This document shows positions 9,412 through 18,748 of a stretch of DNA of 64,000 nt, piece after piece. This DNA is from Polyangiaceae bacterium. Lineage in GTDB: Bacteria; Myxococcota_A; Polyangia; Polyangiales; Polyangiaceae. Under the pieces are notes generated by a model that saw only the letters and a list, made by a program, of their open reading frames with translations, did no database searches and had not been told where the DNA came from. The stretch's first letter is position 1; every line of letters starts with the position of its first letter. The DNA is taken from the NCBI GenBank assembly GCA_016933275.1, contig JAFGBI010000303.1, positions 33,416 through 97,415 on the forward strand. The letters run 5' to 3'. The position numbers and the translations under genes are program-made.

Positions 9412-10721
9412 CGACTCGCGAAGACGGCGCTCCGGTTCTCGGCGCGGTGCTCGTCGAGTCGAGCCACGCCCTGCCCCTCGTCGCGGTGACCGTCGCCCTC
9501 CGGTGCGGTGCCGCCACCGATCCCCCGGATCGGGAGGGCCGCGCGCGGTTCACCGCGCGGCTGATGCGCCGCACCGCGGGCGGAAGGACCGCGCAGTCCC
9601 TCGACACATACATCGACACCCTCGGCGCCGCCCTCGGGGTGGACGCATCCTACAGCAGCATAGCGTTCCAGGGCGTCGTCGTGAGCCGCTCCTTCCCTCG
9701 GTTCGTCGAGCTGCTCGGCGACGTGCTCGGTGCACCCGACCTCACCGGCCAGGAGTTCGAGCGGTTGCGACGAGAGTGCATCGGAGAGCTGGTGGAGGTC
9801 CTCGACAACGATCGTGTGCTGGCCCAACGCTGGTTCCGACGCCGCCTGTTCGCTGAGGATGCCTTCGGGCGCTCGGTCGCCGGAACCCAGCGCTCCATCA
9901 ACGAGCTCGAGGTGAGCGATGTGGAGGCGTTCCATCTTGGCCAGGTCACCGCGGAAAACGTCGTGCTCGCGTTCGCCGGTGCCGTGGATGACGACCAAGC
10001 TCGCTCCTCTGCCGAACACATCTTTGGACGCATCCCTCGTGGCGAGCGCATCGTCGAGACAACCGCCGACCCTCGTCCGCCCGCGTCCCGCCGTCTCGTC
10101 ATCGTCGACAAGCCGGAGCGCACCCAGACGCAGATCCTCATCGGTGGGTTGGGAACCCGGACGGATGACCCCGACCACACCGCCCTCCAGGTGGGCAACA
10201 CCATCTTCGGTGGGACCTTCGGGGCCCGGCTGGCCCGCGAGATCCGCGTGGAGCGCGGCTGGTCGTACGGCGCCTACTCGAACCTGACCATCGATCGCCG
10301 CCGCCACGCCTTCAACCTCTGGACATTCCCCAAGGCGGAGGACGCCGCCCGCTGTATTCGGCACCAGCTCGGTATGCTGGAGCGCTGGTGCAACGCCGGC
10401 ATCACCTCCGACGAATTGGAGCAAGCGAAGCGCTACCTCACACGCTCGCACGTCTTCGCGGTCGACACGGCAGCCAAACGAGTCTCTCTGGCGCTCGACG
10501 AGGCGATCTACGATCTTCCGCGGGGCTACTACGCCAGCTACACGGAGCGCGTGAACGCAGTCTCGCTCGACGAGGTGAACTCCGCGATCCGCCGCCGCAT
10601 TGACCCGAAGAACGTGCTGGTGGTCGTCTTGGGCACGGCGAGCGTCATCGCCGACTCGATCCGCGCAGCCATCGATGACCTTGCCACGAGCGAGATCGTG
10701 CCCTTCGACGCCGACCCGTGA
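9408..10721 (+). CDS. M16 peptidase-like protein, non-catalytic partner
   Basis: 437 residues from GTG 9408, coupled to the catalytic gene. Where HxxEH should stand the sequence reads RFTARLMRRTAGGRT, so the zinc site is lost. The C-terminal half keeps the conserved substrate-binding Arg/Tyr segment (VERGWSYGAYSNL). This complementary loss is the known pattern of bacterial M16B heterodimers, where one chain supplies zinc and the other part of the substrate pocket. It ends convergent to the barrel-like gene, with an 87-bp GC-rich gap. Confidence 0.9.
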   Translation: MTTREDGAPVLGAVLVESSHALPLVAVTVALRCGAATDPPDREGRARFTARLMRRTAGGRTAQSLDTYIDTLGAALGVDASYSSIAFQGVVVSRSFPRFVELLGDVLGAPDLTGQEFERLRRECIGELVEVLDNDRVLAQRWFRRRLFAEDAFGRSVAGTQRSINELEVSDVEAFHLGQVTAENVVLAFAGAVDDDQARSSAEHIFGRIPRGERIVETTADPRPPASRRLVIVDKPERTQTQILIGGLGTRTDDPDHTALQVGNTIFGGTFGARLAREIRVERGWSYGAYSNLTIDRRRHAFNLWTFPKAEDAARCIRHQLGMLERWCNAGITSDELEQAKRYLTRSHVFAVDTAAKRVSLALDEAIYDLPRGYYASYTERVNAVSLDEVNSAIRRRIDPKNVLVVVLGTASVIADSIRAAIDDLATSEIVPFDADP

Positions 10722-10808
10722 TTCTCTCGGCCCCGCCGACAGCGGGAGCGCGACGAAACGAGACGTCGGCGTCCCGCGGTCGGTCGCCGTCCCCGCGCGG
10801 CCGACCCT

Positions 10809-11459
10809 TCAGAAGCCGAAGTACCCCATCATCCCCACCGCGAGCCCGACGTCGTATAGGTGGAGGTCGGCCTCGCCGCGGACCGGCGGATCGTACTCGC
10901 CGAAGAGCCCGATGTCCGCGACCGGTCCGATGGTGAATGCGAAGCCCCTCGCCGGTGCAAGCACGAAGAGAGCCTCGGCGTTCAACGCGAACTGGGTCGA
11001 GTCCGTACCCTGGTCATCGATCGAGTAATACGAGACCCCCCAGCGGGGCCAGATGCCAGCCCAGTCGGCGAACATCCACGCCCCCCCGATTCGAGGTCCG
11101 AAGAAGAACGAGTTGTAGGTGGCGTCATCGGCGTCATCGGGCTCGGTATCGGAATGGGCGAACCCGATGCTCCCCCCGATGCTCAAGTGGTCGGTCAGGA
11201 AGTAGTCGACGCTGAGCCGCGGCACCGTGAAGGGGGTGAGCCCCGGCTCCTGCATGAGGAAGCCGACCTCGGTGACGTCGTCGCCGTCCTCGTAGGCGAG
11301 ATTGTCATCCCCGTCGATCTGACGATGGGTCAGGTAGAGCCCGAAGAGCCGATCGGCGGAGAACACGACGGTGCGCCGATCCCCGAAATCCTCGGCGGCA
11401 GCGGTCCCGGCCGCCAACATCAGCGTGAGCACGGGGGCGGCGATGAGCGTCTTGTGCAC
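10809..11459 (-). CDS. Outer-membrane beta-barrel-like protein
   Basis: 216 residues from GTG 11459, chosen for AGGAG eight bases upstream and a clean signal peptide (HKTLIAAPVLTLMLAAG, cleavage after TAAA). The mature protein alternates polar and aromatic residues (RLSVDYFLTDHLSIGGSIGF, SFFFGPRIGGAWMF) and ends in Phe, the terminal residue recognised by the BAM machinery. Asp/Glu-rich turns (DTEPDDADDA) look like extracellular loops. It resembles generic 8- to 10-strand barrels, with no specific family recognised. It lies 62 bp beyond the end of the phosphohexomutase gene. Confidence 0.78.
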   Translation of the reverse strand: MHKTLIAAPVLTLMLAAGTAAAEDFGDRRTVVFSADRLFGLYLTHRQIDGDDNLAYEDGDDVTEVGFLMQEPGLTPFTVPRLSVDYFLTDHLSIGGSIGFAHSDTEPDDADDATYNSFFFGPRIGGAWMFADWAGIWPRWGVSYYSIDDQGTDSTQFALNAEALFVLAPARGFAFTIGPVADIGLFGEYDPPVRGEADLHLYDVGLAVGMMGYFGF

Positions 11460-11521
11460 GGTCGCTCTCCTGGGTTCCTGCGCCGCGGCCCACGACGGGT
11501 GCGTGCGGTGACCGGGCGAGT

Positions 11522-13255
11522 TCACCAAAGGTCGAGAGATTCCGCAACCTCTCGCGTGGCCGCTTCGGCCACACCACCGAGTTCGGCTTCCACTACCCGC
11601 ACGTCCTGTCCATCGCGGATTTCACGATGGACCTCGGTGTAAATCTTCAGCTTCGGTTCCGTGCCGCTCGGGCGCAACAAGACTCGACTGCCACCGTCCA
11701 GGTGGAGCTCGACGACGTCTGCGGCGCCGCGCCACGACGGCGCTCCCGCTTCGGGCACCGAGAAGTCCCGGATACGTTCCACGCCGATCCCCGCGATCTG
11801 AGTCGGGGGTGCGGTCCTGATCCGCGCCATCGCGGCCGCAATCCGCGCTGCTCCGCGCCACCCCGCCACGGCAAGCGACCGCGGGTGGCTCACCCACAGG
11901 CCGTGTCGTCGATAGAGCTCATCCAGCCTTTCGCGCACACTGCGTCCCTCACCGCGGCAACGCGCCGCGATGTCCGCAAACAGAAGGGCGGCGCTGATCC
12001 CGTCCTTGTCCCGCACCATGGGGAGCGCGTACCCGAGCGCCTCCTCGTAGCCGAACACGAACCTTACTCCGGCGTCGCGCTCGAGCGCGAGCCCGGCATT
12101 GCAGATCCATTTGAATCCGGTCAAGGTCCGTTCCGAACGAGCACCGTAGGCGGCGGCAATCCGTTCGATCATCGGGCTCGACACGACCGTCGAGACGACC
12201 AGCGGGGTCGGGGTGGGGCTCGCGCGAGAGAGCAGGTCGTCGGCCAGCAGGATCCCGATCTGATCCCCCGTGAGCTGGGTGAAACGACCCGATGGCGTTG
12301 GTATGCACACGCTCAAACGATCGGCATCCGGGTCGTTGGCAAGGACGAGATCGGCACGGGCCGCCACTGCGTCCCTCACCGCAAGGTCGAGGACGTGAGG
12401 TTCCTCGGGATTGGGGAAGGGGGCGGTAGGGAACGTACCATCTGGTTCGGCCTGCTCGGCGACCATCGTGAAGCTCGAGTACCCCGCGCGGCGGAAGGTC
12501 CGCTCGACGAAGCGCGCACCGACACCATGCAGCGGGGTGTAGACGACCCGGAGATCACGCGCCCGGTTGCTGGCGTCCCGCAGAGTGTCGAGCTCGGCGA
12601 GGTATCGCTCGAAGAGCTCCTCCGAAATGGGCTCTGCCCGCGGATGGGCTCCGGAGAAGACACCCTCGACACAGCGTACCGATCGGGCAGCCCCCGCGGC
12701 CGCGATCCGCTTCGCGATCTCCGCATTGGCGGGAGCGTTGAGCTGCGCGGCGTTCGCCGCATAGACCTTGTATCCGTTGTACTCGGCAGGGTTGTGGCTG
12801 GCCGTGATCGCCACGGCCGCGATCGCTCCGAGCTGCTTCGCTGCGTAGGCGACCAGCGGCGTGGGAACCGGCCGGTCGAAGTACCGCACGACGAGCCCCG
12901 CCGCCACCAGGACTCCCGCAGTGGTCTCCGCGAACTCGCGACTGGTGAGGCGGGCGTCGTGGCCCACGATCACGGGAAGGGTGCGGGAATCGACCATGCG
13001 ATCGAGCAGGTAGTCGGCCAACCCCCGGGTGGTGCGGGTGACGACGGCCCGGTTCATTCGGTTCGAACCAGCACCGACGATCCCACGAAGGCCCGCGGTC
13101 CCGAACGCGAGCTCACCGCCAACTCGGTCCGCCAGGGCGTCGTTGTCCGCCGCGGCAACCAGGGCGGCGAGCTCGGACTGGGTGTTCGGATCGGGATCGG
13201 CGTCGATCCAGGCCTGGGCCATGGCGGCCCAGTCAACTCCGGGAATGTCGCTCAT
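11522..13255 (-). CDS. Phosphoglucomutase/phosphomannomutase (alpha-D-phosphohexomutase)
   Basis: 577 residues, the size of PgcA/PGM2-type enzymes rather than the shorter ManB type. FGTAGLRG near residue 50 is the N-terminal signature. The phosphoserine loop is TASHNPAEYNGYK (Ser near 152), the magnesium loop NDPDADR (near 312), and the sugar-binding loop GYEEALGY. The C-terminal phosphate-binding RPSGTEPKLK is present. It interconverts hexose 1- and 6-phosphates, feeding glycogen, nucleotide-sugar and surface polysaccharide synthesis. The start is ATG 13255. A 245-bp gap separates it from rlmN upstream. Confidence 0.94.
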   Translation of the reverse strand: MSDIPGVDWAAMAQAWIDADPDPNTQSELAALVAAADNDALADRVGGELAFGTAGLRGIVGAGSNRMNRAVVTRTTRGLADYLLDRMVDSRTLPVIVGHDARLTSREFAETTAGVLVAAGLVVRYFDRPVPTPLVAYAAKQLGAIAAVAITASHNPAEYNGYKVYAANAAQLNAPANAEIAKRIAAAGAARSVRCVEGVFSGAHPRAEPISEELFERYLAELDTLRDASNRARDLRVVYTPLHGVGARFVERTFRRAGYSSFTMVAEQAEPDGTFPTAPFPNPEEPHVLDLAVRDAVAARADLVLANDPDADRLSVCIPTPSGRFTQLTGDQIGILLADDLLSRASPTPTPLVVSTVVSSPMIERIAAAYGARSERTLTGFKWICNAGLALERDAGVRFVFGYEEALGYALPMVRDKDGISAALLFADIAARCRGEGRSVRERLDELYRRHGLWVSHPRSLAVAGWRGAARIAAAMARIRTAPPTQIAGIGVERIRDFSVPEAGAPSWRGAADVVELHLDGGSRVLLRPSGTEPKLKIYTEVHREIRDGQDVRVVEAELGGVAEAATREVAESLDLW

Positions 13256-13500
13256 GCCTCCAGCCTACACCGGAAGCCGCCCGAATTGAGGGCGGGTCGG
13301 CGATCCAGAGGGACCACCGGGCGCAGATCTCGCCGTGGGGCGCCGCCCGTTCCCCTCTCACCCATACCCGGCGAAGCCGGTTTGGGATCCGAACAGGCAC
13401 CGCCCGCGATCCGCGCGACCGGCCCTCGGTGCCGCCAACCTCGGGGAGGCGCGCACCTACCCGGAAAGCCCCAGAAGGTCGGCGACGCGACGAGCATGGG

Positions 13501-14700
13501 TCAACCTCCCGGCTCCTGCTTCGATGGCCAAGCGGCGACGACCGAACGGCCATGTATCGCGAGCTGCCCGCAGGCGCCAGCGACGTCGTCCCCGTGCCGC
13601 CTCCGCACGAACGCGCTGTAGCCAGCCCGAACCAGGAGGTCCCTGAACTCCGCCACCCGCGCGTCCGCGGGGACACCCCAAGGCGATCCAGGAATAGGGT
13701 TCATCGGAATGAGGTTTACCTTGACGCGAATCCCCCTGAGGAGACGGATGAGCTCCTGGGCCTGGCCTGCGCTGTCGTTGACGCCAGCGACAAGCGTGTA
13801 CTCCACGGTGATCCGTCGCCGCCGCGGTAGCGGGTACGCACGAAGGCACGCCATGAGCTCCGCGATTGGGTACCTCCTGTTGATGGGAACGAGGCGCTCT
13901 CGAGTGGCGTCATCCGGCGCGTGGATCGAGACGGCGAGCCCCACCTTGCCGGCAAAATCCTCTCCCAGACGGCGGATCCCCGGAACGAGCCCGACCGTGC
14001 TGACCGTGATACGCCGAGGACTGAAGCCCAGTCCGTCCGGATGGGTGAGCAGCCTGAGTGCCCGCGCAGTCGCGTCGTAGTGGTGCAGCGGCTCGCCCAT
14101 GCCCATGAACACCAGGTTCCTCAGGACCTCGCCCGCACCAAGCTGGCGACGAGCCAGCAGCACCTGTTGGACGATCTCGGCCGGGTCGAGTCCGCGTCCC
14201 AGCCCCATCTTGCCGCTCGCGCAGAAGGTGCACCCCATCGCGCAGCCGTACTGGGTCGAAACGCACAGCGTGGTCCGACGGTTCGAGGGCACGAGGACCT
14301 CGTCGTCGCCGTCCTCGTCATCGATCACGGCCGCGTCAGCGTCCACCTCGTCCGCGTTCGGGTCTCGGCCCATGGGGATGAGCACACACTCGATCCGCGC
14401 GCCGTCAGCCAGCTCGACGAGGAGTTTGCGGGTGTCGTCCTGCGAACGGTGCACGCTCGCGACTCGTCCCGGCACCTCGATGTCCATCCCGGCGAGCGTG
14501 CCACGCAGGTTCCGTGACAGATCCGTCATCGCGGCCGGGTCGAAGACGCCACGCGCGTGGAGCCACCGGAATACCTGTTGCCCCCGGTAGCTCGGCTCGC
14601 CGAGCCGAGCGAGCACCGTGGCCCACTCGGCGGGGAGCCGCGCGAGCGGATGGAGGCGAGCCGCGAGGCTCGGGTCGAGCTCAGAGGACGCCCGACTCAC
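13501..14700 (-). CDS. rlmN: 23S rRNA (adenine-2503-C2) methyltransferase RlmN, radical SAM
   Basis: 399 residues. The radical-SAM cluster motif CAMGCTFC has Cys153, Cys157 and Cys160, followed by GKMGLGR. GMGEPLHHYD, TVSTVGLVPGI and the C-terminal methyl-carrying Cys in GACGQLA are all present, so the enzyme should be active on A2503 of 23S rRNA and on some tRNAs. An acidic insert of about 25 residues (112-138, including DDEDGDDE) precedes the cluster strand and is not usual. The GTG start overlaps the mazG stop by 4 bases (GTGA). Confidence 0.95.
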   Translation of the reverse strand: MSRASSELDPSLAARLHPLARLPAEWATVLARLGEPSYRGQQVFRWLHARGVFDPAAMTDLSRNLRGTLAGMDIEVPGRVASVHRSQDDTRKLLVELADGARIECVLIPMGRDPNADEVDADAAVIDDEDGDDEVLVPSNRRTTLCVSTQYGCAMGCTFCASGKMGLGRGLDPAEIVQQVLLARRQLGAGEVLRNLVFMGMGEPLHHYDATARALRLLTHPDGLGFSPRRITVSTVGLVPGIRRLGEDFAGKVGLAVSIHAPDDATRERLVPINRRYPIAELMACLRAYPLPRRRRITVEYTLVAGVNDSAGQAQELIRLLRGIRVKVNLIPMNPIPGSPWGVPADARVAEFRDLLVRAGYSAFVRRRHGDDVAGACGQLAIHGRSVVAAWPSKQEPGG

Positions 14701-15536
14701 CGCCGTTTCGCCTCCTCCCAGTACCCGTCGAGTTCGTCCAACGAGAGCCCCCGCCCCGGTCTTCCGTCGACACCACGCGGCCAGTTGCCGTGCCGCTCCT
14801 TGACCCGAGCCTCGACGTGCGCAAAGCGACCAACGAACTTGTCGGCGGTCTTGCGGAGCGCGTCCTCCGGATCGAGCTCAAGGTGGCGCGCCAGGTTGAC
14901 GAGCGCAAAGAGCACGTCGCCGAGTTCGTGCTCCATGGCTTCGCGGGAGCCGGTCACCAGGGCTTGGTCGAGCTCCGCGAGCTCCTCCGTAACCTTGGCC
15001 CGGGAACCACGACCATCGTGCCAATCGAAGCCCACCTCCGCCGCCCGAGCGCTCAATCGCCTTGCCCGCTCGAGGGCGGGCAAGGCCCGCGCAACGCCGT
15101 CGAGCAGACCCCGGCGGTGCTTCTCGGTGGCCTTGATCGCCTCCCAGTTCTCGACCACCGCCTGCGACCCATCGACGACGACGTCACCGAACACGTGTGG
15201 ATGCCGGCGCACCAGCTTCTCGCAGATGCCTCGCACCACGTCGTCGGGCCCAAAAGCCCCCGCACGCCGGGCAAGCTCCGCTTGGAACACAATTTGCAGC
15301 GCGAGGTCCCCCAGCTCCTCGCAGAGATGGGCCAGGTCACCGGAATCGATGGCATCGATCACCTCACAGGCCTCCTCCAACACGTAGCGTCGAAGACTGA
15401 GGAGGGTTTGCTCGCGATCCCAAGGACAGCCATCCTCGGAGAGAAGCCGTTGCATCAGCGCAACGAGGGTGCCAAAGGTCTGCCCCGCTTGTGCGTCGAG
15501 CGGGAGGGCGCCAGGGATATCGAAGGGTCGTGGCAT
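14697..15536 (-). CDS. mazG: Nucleoside triphosphate pyrophosphohydrolase MazG
   Basis: 279 residues with the two tandem MazG folds of the full-length enzyme. The first carries CPWDREQTLLSLRRYVLEEA and ELGDLALQIVFQ (the ExxED-like magnesium-binding helices). The second carries KVTEELAELDQA and ELGDVLFALVNLARHL. It hydrolyses NTPs to NMP and pyrophosphate and is linked to clearance of abnormal nucleotides and to (p)ppGpp control. The gene starts at ATG 15536 and is coupled to rlmN by a 4-base overlap. The roughly 190 bp upstream hold nothing recognisable. Confidence 0.94.
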   Translation of the reverse strand: MPRPFDIPGALPLDAQAGQTFGTLVALMQRLLSEDGCPWDREQTLLSLRRYVLEEACEVIDAIDSGDLAHLCEELGDLALQIVFQAELARRAGAFGPDDVVRGICEKLVRRHPHVFGDVVVDGSQAVVENWEAIKATEKHRRGLLDGVARALPALERARRLSARAAEVGFDWHDGRGSRAKVTEELAELDQALVTGSREAMEHELGDVLFALVNLARHLELDPEDALRKTADKFVGRFAHVEARVKERHGNWPRGVDGRPGRGLSLDELDGYWEEAKRR

Positions 15537-15726
15537 GGGTCGTGGTTCGTGCGAGAGTGGCGCACCAGGGGGAGCGCCGCGGGATCCGGTTCAGTCGGCG
15601 ACGACCGCGACCGGGCAACCGCTGGCCGTAGAGTAGGCGCAGGCTGGGTGCGGAGCCCGGTGCGGAGCATGGGCCGACGAGACGGTAACACTCGATAGGC
15701 CGCCCCGCACGGCGCGCGAAGACCGC

Positions 15727-16653
15727 TCACGGAGGTCCTTCGATGAGACGCCCCGAGGCCCCGCCCACCAGTACCGCGGCTCGGGCCTCCAGAGCCGTAC
15801 GCATCACCCGCGCCAGCGCGAGCCCGCGACCCTGGGTTTCGCTCACCCCGCTGCTGCTCACCTCCCCCACTGGTGTTCCGTCGGCGGCAAGCTTCACCTC
15901 CGTCCCCGGCGGAGGGGCGACGGGTTGGTCGAACAGGATCGACCCGAGCCGGCGCCGCACCTTCCCGCGCATCCCCGCCATGCACACGACCTCCTGGCCG
16001 AGGTAGCAGCCCTTCGTCCAAGAAACCCCACGTTGGTCGAGCCCTGCCTGGTGAGGGTTGTCCTCCGTGCCGTAGTCCACTCCGAATTCCGGCCAGCCCC
16101 GTTCCAGCCGCAGCCTGACGAAATCGTCGGCGGTCGCCTCCGCCACGCAGGGCTCGGTGTGAATGAGCACCTCGATTGCCTCCCGGACCGTGGGGCGAGG
16201 CACAATCAGTACCCCACCACCGATGCCGAGCCAGTCGAGCCGCCCCGCGACCGCCCCTTCCATCAGCTGACCTGCGGCAGCCACTACGGCCCCTCCCCGC
16301 GGTCCGTGGACGAAGAGCCATGCCAGCGCGCCCGTGGCGTCGAAGATGGCCGCCTCCTCCATGATCAGCAGACGTTCGAGGGAATCCCGCAGGGTCTCGG
16401 CCCTGCCGGGAGCCACCGCTACGAACACCCGGTCCGGCGCCGCGACGATGGAGACGTCCGATTGGATCTTGCCTTGCCGGTTCAGCAAGAGCCCCCACAC
16501 CCCCGCCCCCATCTCGAGACGTCCCACCTCGCAGGTAACGATGGCGTTGAGCCACGTCAGGCGGTCCTCTCCGGTGACCACGAGCGTGCCTTGTGAGGAT
16601 CGGTCGACCACGAGCGCCCCTTCTCGGGCCGCCTGGGCTGCCTTCGCGGTCAT
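15727..16653 (-). CDS. ygfZ: Folate-binding YgfZ/GcvT-like protein
   Basis: 308 residues. ATG 16653 was preferred because GGAG lies 9 bases before it; ATG 16668 would add five residues. The fold is GcvT-like, and the diagnostic YgfZ motif KGCYLGQE with its conserved Cys is near residue 230, followed by GKVRRRLGSILF. YgfZ uses tetrahydrofolate and supports repair or maturation of certain iron-sulfur enzymes such as the radical-SAM methylthiolase MiaB. It is not a glycine-cleavage T-protein, because no other gcv genes are nearby. It is transcribed alone or with the PDZ gene 95 bp upstream. Confidence 0.92.
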   Translation of the reverse strand: MTAKAAQAAREGALVVDRSSQGTLVVTGEDRLTWLNAIVTCEVGRLEMGAGVWGLLLNRQGKIQSDVSIVAAPDRVFVAVAPGRAETLRDSLERLLIMEEAAIFDATGALAWLFVHGPRGGAVVAAAGQLMEGAVAGRLDWLGIGGGVLIVPRPTVREAIEVLIHTEPCVAEATADDFVRLRLERGWPEFGVDYGTEDNPHQAGLDQRGVSWTKGCYLGQEVVCMAGMRGKVRRRLGSILFDQPVAPPPGTEVKLAADGTPVGEVSSSGVSETQGRGLALARVMRTALEARAAVLVGGASGRLIEGPP

Positions 16654-16747
16654 GCCACGTCGCTCCATCCTTCTGCCGGCCGAAACCCGCCCCGCGCCGG
16701 ACCGGTCGTGCCCGAAGCCTGGACATCCCGAGCGAAGAACGGTGGCA

Positions 16748-17653
16748 TCAGTCGGACCCTGGTACAGAAGAACTGACCAGGTAGATGGGGCCGTCCTTCA
16801 AGGAGACCGTGCGGGTGGCCCCATCGGGTTCGAGCAGGGTCAGACTGAAACCCGTGCGAACACTCGCTCTTATGACAGAACGTACCTCCCCTTCCACCAT
16901 CTGTCGCACCGCCTTGCCGTTGATGGCGATGATCCGATCGCCCCGCGCACATCCGGCCCGATCCGCTGGCGATTCCTCCTCGACCCGAGTGACGAGCACC
17001 TCCGCGGCGTGCACCTCCAGCGACAGTCCGACACCGATGACGGCGTGCGCCGGTTCCACCAATAGCCTGACGCTCGCGCCGCTGTCGCACTGAACCTCTC
17101 GACCTCCCTCATCGGCAGCCTCCTCGACCCCGGTCAGCTCGACCATACAGATGGGCCGAGGCTGCATCGCGTTCTTGTCGTAGATCTCGATCCGGAGCTC
17201 GGCGCGCGGCCCAATCCGATAGTTACCGCTGGGACCATCGGACCAATCGGGCACGAGCGTGTTCGGTTGCGGTTGGGTACGAAAGAGCTCCCGGTTGTCG
17301 AGAAAGACGATGGCGTAGGGATCTGGTGCCTTGCCACCCACCTCGTCCCACGCCCGTCCGTCACGGGTGCGTTTGGGGATCTTGGCGCTGCCGAGACGAA
17401 GGTACACGAGGTGGTTGGGGGGTGGGGGGTCGAGCGTCGCCGAATCCGCCGTCGTCGAACGAACCGGGGTCGAGAACGCGGGGAAGGCCGGAGCGCATCC
17501 GGCAGAGCCCACCCCCCCCATCCAGGCCAACGCGCACAACATGAGCTTGTGCGACGCACGCCAACGGTGATCCAGTCGTCGAACCCTGGGATCACGCTCG
17601 TGTGCTGTCGTCCGTGAGGAGTCTCGTGGCATGTCGATTGCGGCTTCGCCCAT
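16748..17653 (-). CDS. PDZ-domain lipoprotein with C2-like region
   Basis: Up to 301 residues from ATG 17653; ATG 17632 is also possible. The long basic n-region leads to a signal ending in a lipobox-like GSAGC. Residues about 80-175 (LVYLRLGSAKIPKRTRDG, then DPYAIVFLDN and LRIEIYDKNA) resemble a C2-type beta sandwich. Residues about 205-275 form a PDZ domain (VTRVEEESPADRAGCARGDRIIAINGK). No protease domain is attached, so it may act as a periplasmic adaptor. A run of eight Gs in the signal-peptide codons is a potential slippage site. Function is unknown. Confidence 0.8.
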   Translation of the reverse strand: MGEAAIDMPRDSSRTTAHERDPRVRRLDHRWRASHKLMLCALAWMGGVGSAGCAPAFPAFSTPVRSTTADSATLDPPPPNHLVYLRLGSAKIPKRTRDGRAWDEVGGKAPDPYAIVFLDNRELFRTQPQPNTLVPDWSDGPSGNYRIGPRAELRIEIYDKNAMQPRPICMVELTGVEEAADEGGREVQCDSGASVRLLVEPAHAVIGVGLSLEVHAAEVLVTRVEEESPADRAGCARGDRIIAINGKAVRQMVEGEVRSVIRASVRTGFSLTLLEPDGATRTVSLKDGPIYLVSSSVPGSD

Positions 17654-17917
17654 GATCCAGGCGCAACTTTAGCGGATGCGCAGCCAGTCGTCAGCCGGTC
17701 CGACTCAATGCCCCCTGATCGCCATGTCATGCTCGGTGGCGAAGCCGGACGTCCGACACGCGTTCGGCCACTTGATGCGCCGAACGCGCCGCTACCCACC
17801 CGATCGCGAGGGGCCATGCGACGTGCAGGATCACGTTCCAGGCACTATGCTTGATGTACGTACCACCGCGCTGCCAAGGCAGTCTTCTTCACCAATCCGA
17901 GCGAGGCAACCAGGCCC

Positions 17918-18748
17918 ATGGCCCGCATGTTCGGTCTGATCGGTAACCGCCCCGACCTAGCCACCAGGGTGCTCCAAGCACACGCGGCCGTGCTCCATTG
18001 CCAATGCCCACCGGGCAGATCCGTCGGGTGGGGCGTCGGGTTCTACCAGAACGGGGAGGTTCTGCTCAGGCGCCGCCCCAGCGACGATCGCCCGCTCATC
18101 GATCTGACCGAGTCCGGGATCGAGATGCGAACCGACGCGGTGATTGGCCATGTCCGAGAGGCGTGCGTGGGCGCACTCCGAACGGAAAACACGCAGCCCT
18201 TTCGGTACCGTTCGTGGCTCTTCGCCCAGCGCGGTACCGTCCATGGGTTCGACCGATTGGGGCCACGCCTGCTCGACAACGTCGCGACCTTCCTGCGACC
18301 AAATGTGCGGGGGGACACGGACGCCGAACTGGTCTGCTATGTCTTCCTGTCGTTCCTCCACGACGCCAACGAGCTCGACGCGCCGCGCACCGAACACCCG
18401 CACGTAGTGGAGGCACTCCGCGCTTCGATCGCGCTGGTGGACCGACTGTCGGCCGAGGAGGGGTACCCTGAGAACGACCTCGATCTGCTGGTCAGCAACG
18501 GGGAGAGCATCTATGCGGTCCACGGCGCCGGTGGGATGGGGTATCGGGAGCTCGCGGGACGTCGGGATGCCGAAGCACTCCTGCTGAACGGGGACCAGCT
18601 CGGAGCCCGGATCCCTGGTATCGAGCAGACCCGGTACACCCTGATCGCCTCGCCGGTCCCTCCTGCAACGCCAGAATGGACAAGGCTGCCGTCCCGGGTG
18701 ATCTTCACGGCAGCCCGTGAAGCCCCACCAACGGTCGAGCCACTCTAA
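17918..18748 (+). CDS. Class II glutamine amidotransferase-like protein lacking the N-terminal Cys
   Basis: 276 residues. The order of elements matches the YafJ/DUF3700-type class II amidotransferase fold: GWGVGFYQNG (oxyanion region), VIGHVREACVG and NTQPFRYRSWLFAQRGTVHGF (the NxHPF-like and N-x-G substrate region), then FLSFLHDANE. The chain starts MARMFGLIGN, whereas active enzymes carry Cys immediately after the initiator Met. No Cys lies near the N-terminus, so glutaminase activity looks lost. ATG 17918 has a weak GAGG upstream. The next gene starts inside its 3' end. Confidence 0.85.
   Translation: MARMFGLIGNRPDLATRVLQAHAAVLHCQCPPGRSVGWGVGFYQNGEVLLRRRPSDDRPLIDLTESGIEMRTDAVIGHVREACVGALRTENTQPFRYRSWLFAQRGTVHGFDRLGPRLLDNVATFLRPNVRGDTDAELVCYVFLSFLHDANELDAPRTEHPHVVEALRASIALVDRLSAEEGYPENDLDLLVSNGESIYAVHGAGGMGYRELAGRRDAEALLLNGDQLGARIPGIEQTRYTLIASPVPPATPEWTRLPSRVIFTAAREAPPTVEPL

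Noticed and set aside
13252..13497. 81-codon minus-strand frame between rlmN and the phosphohexomutase
   Set aside because: No ribosome-binding site; Pro/Arg/Gly composition looks non-coding; it overlaps the mutase start.
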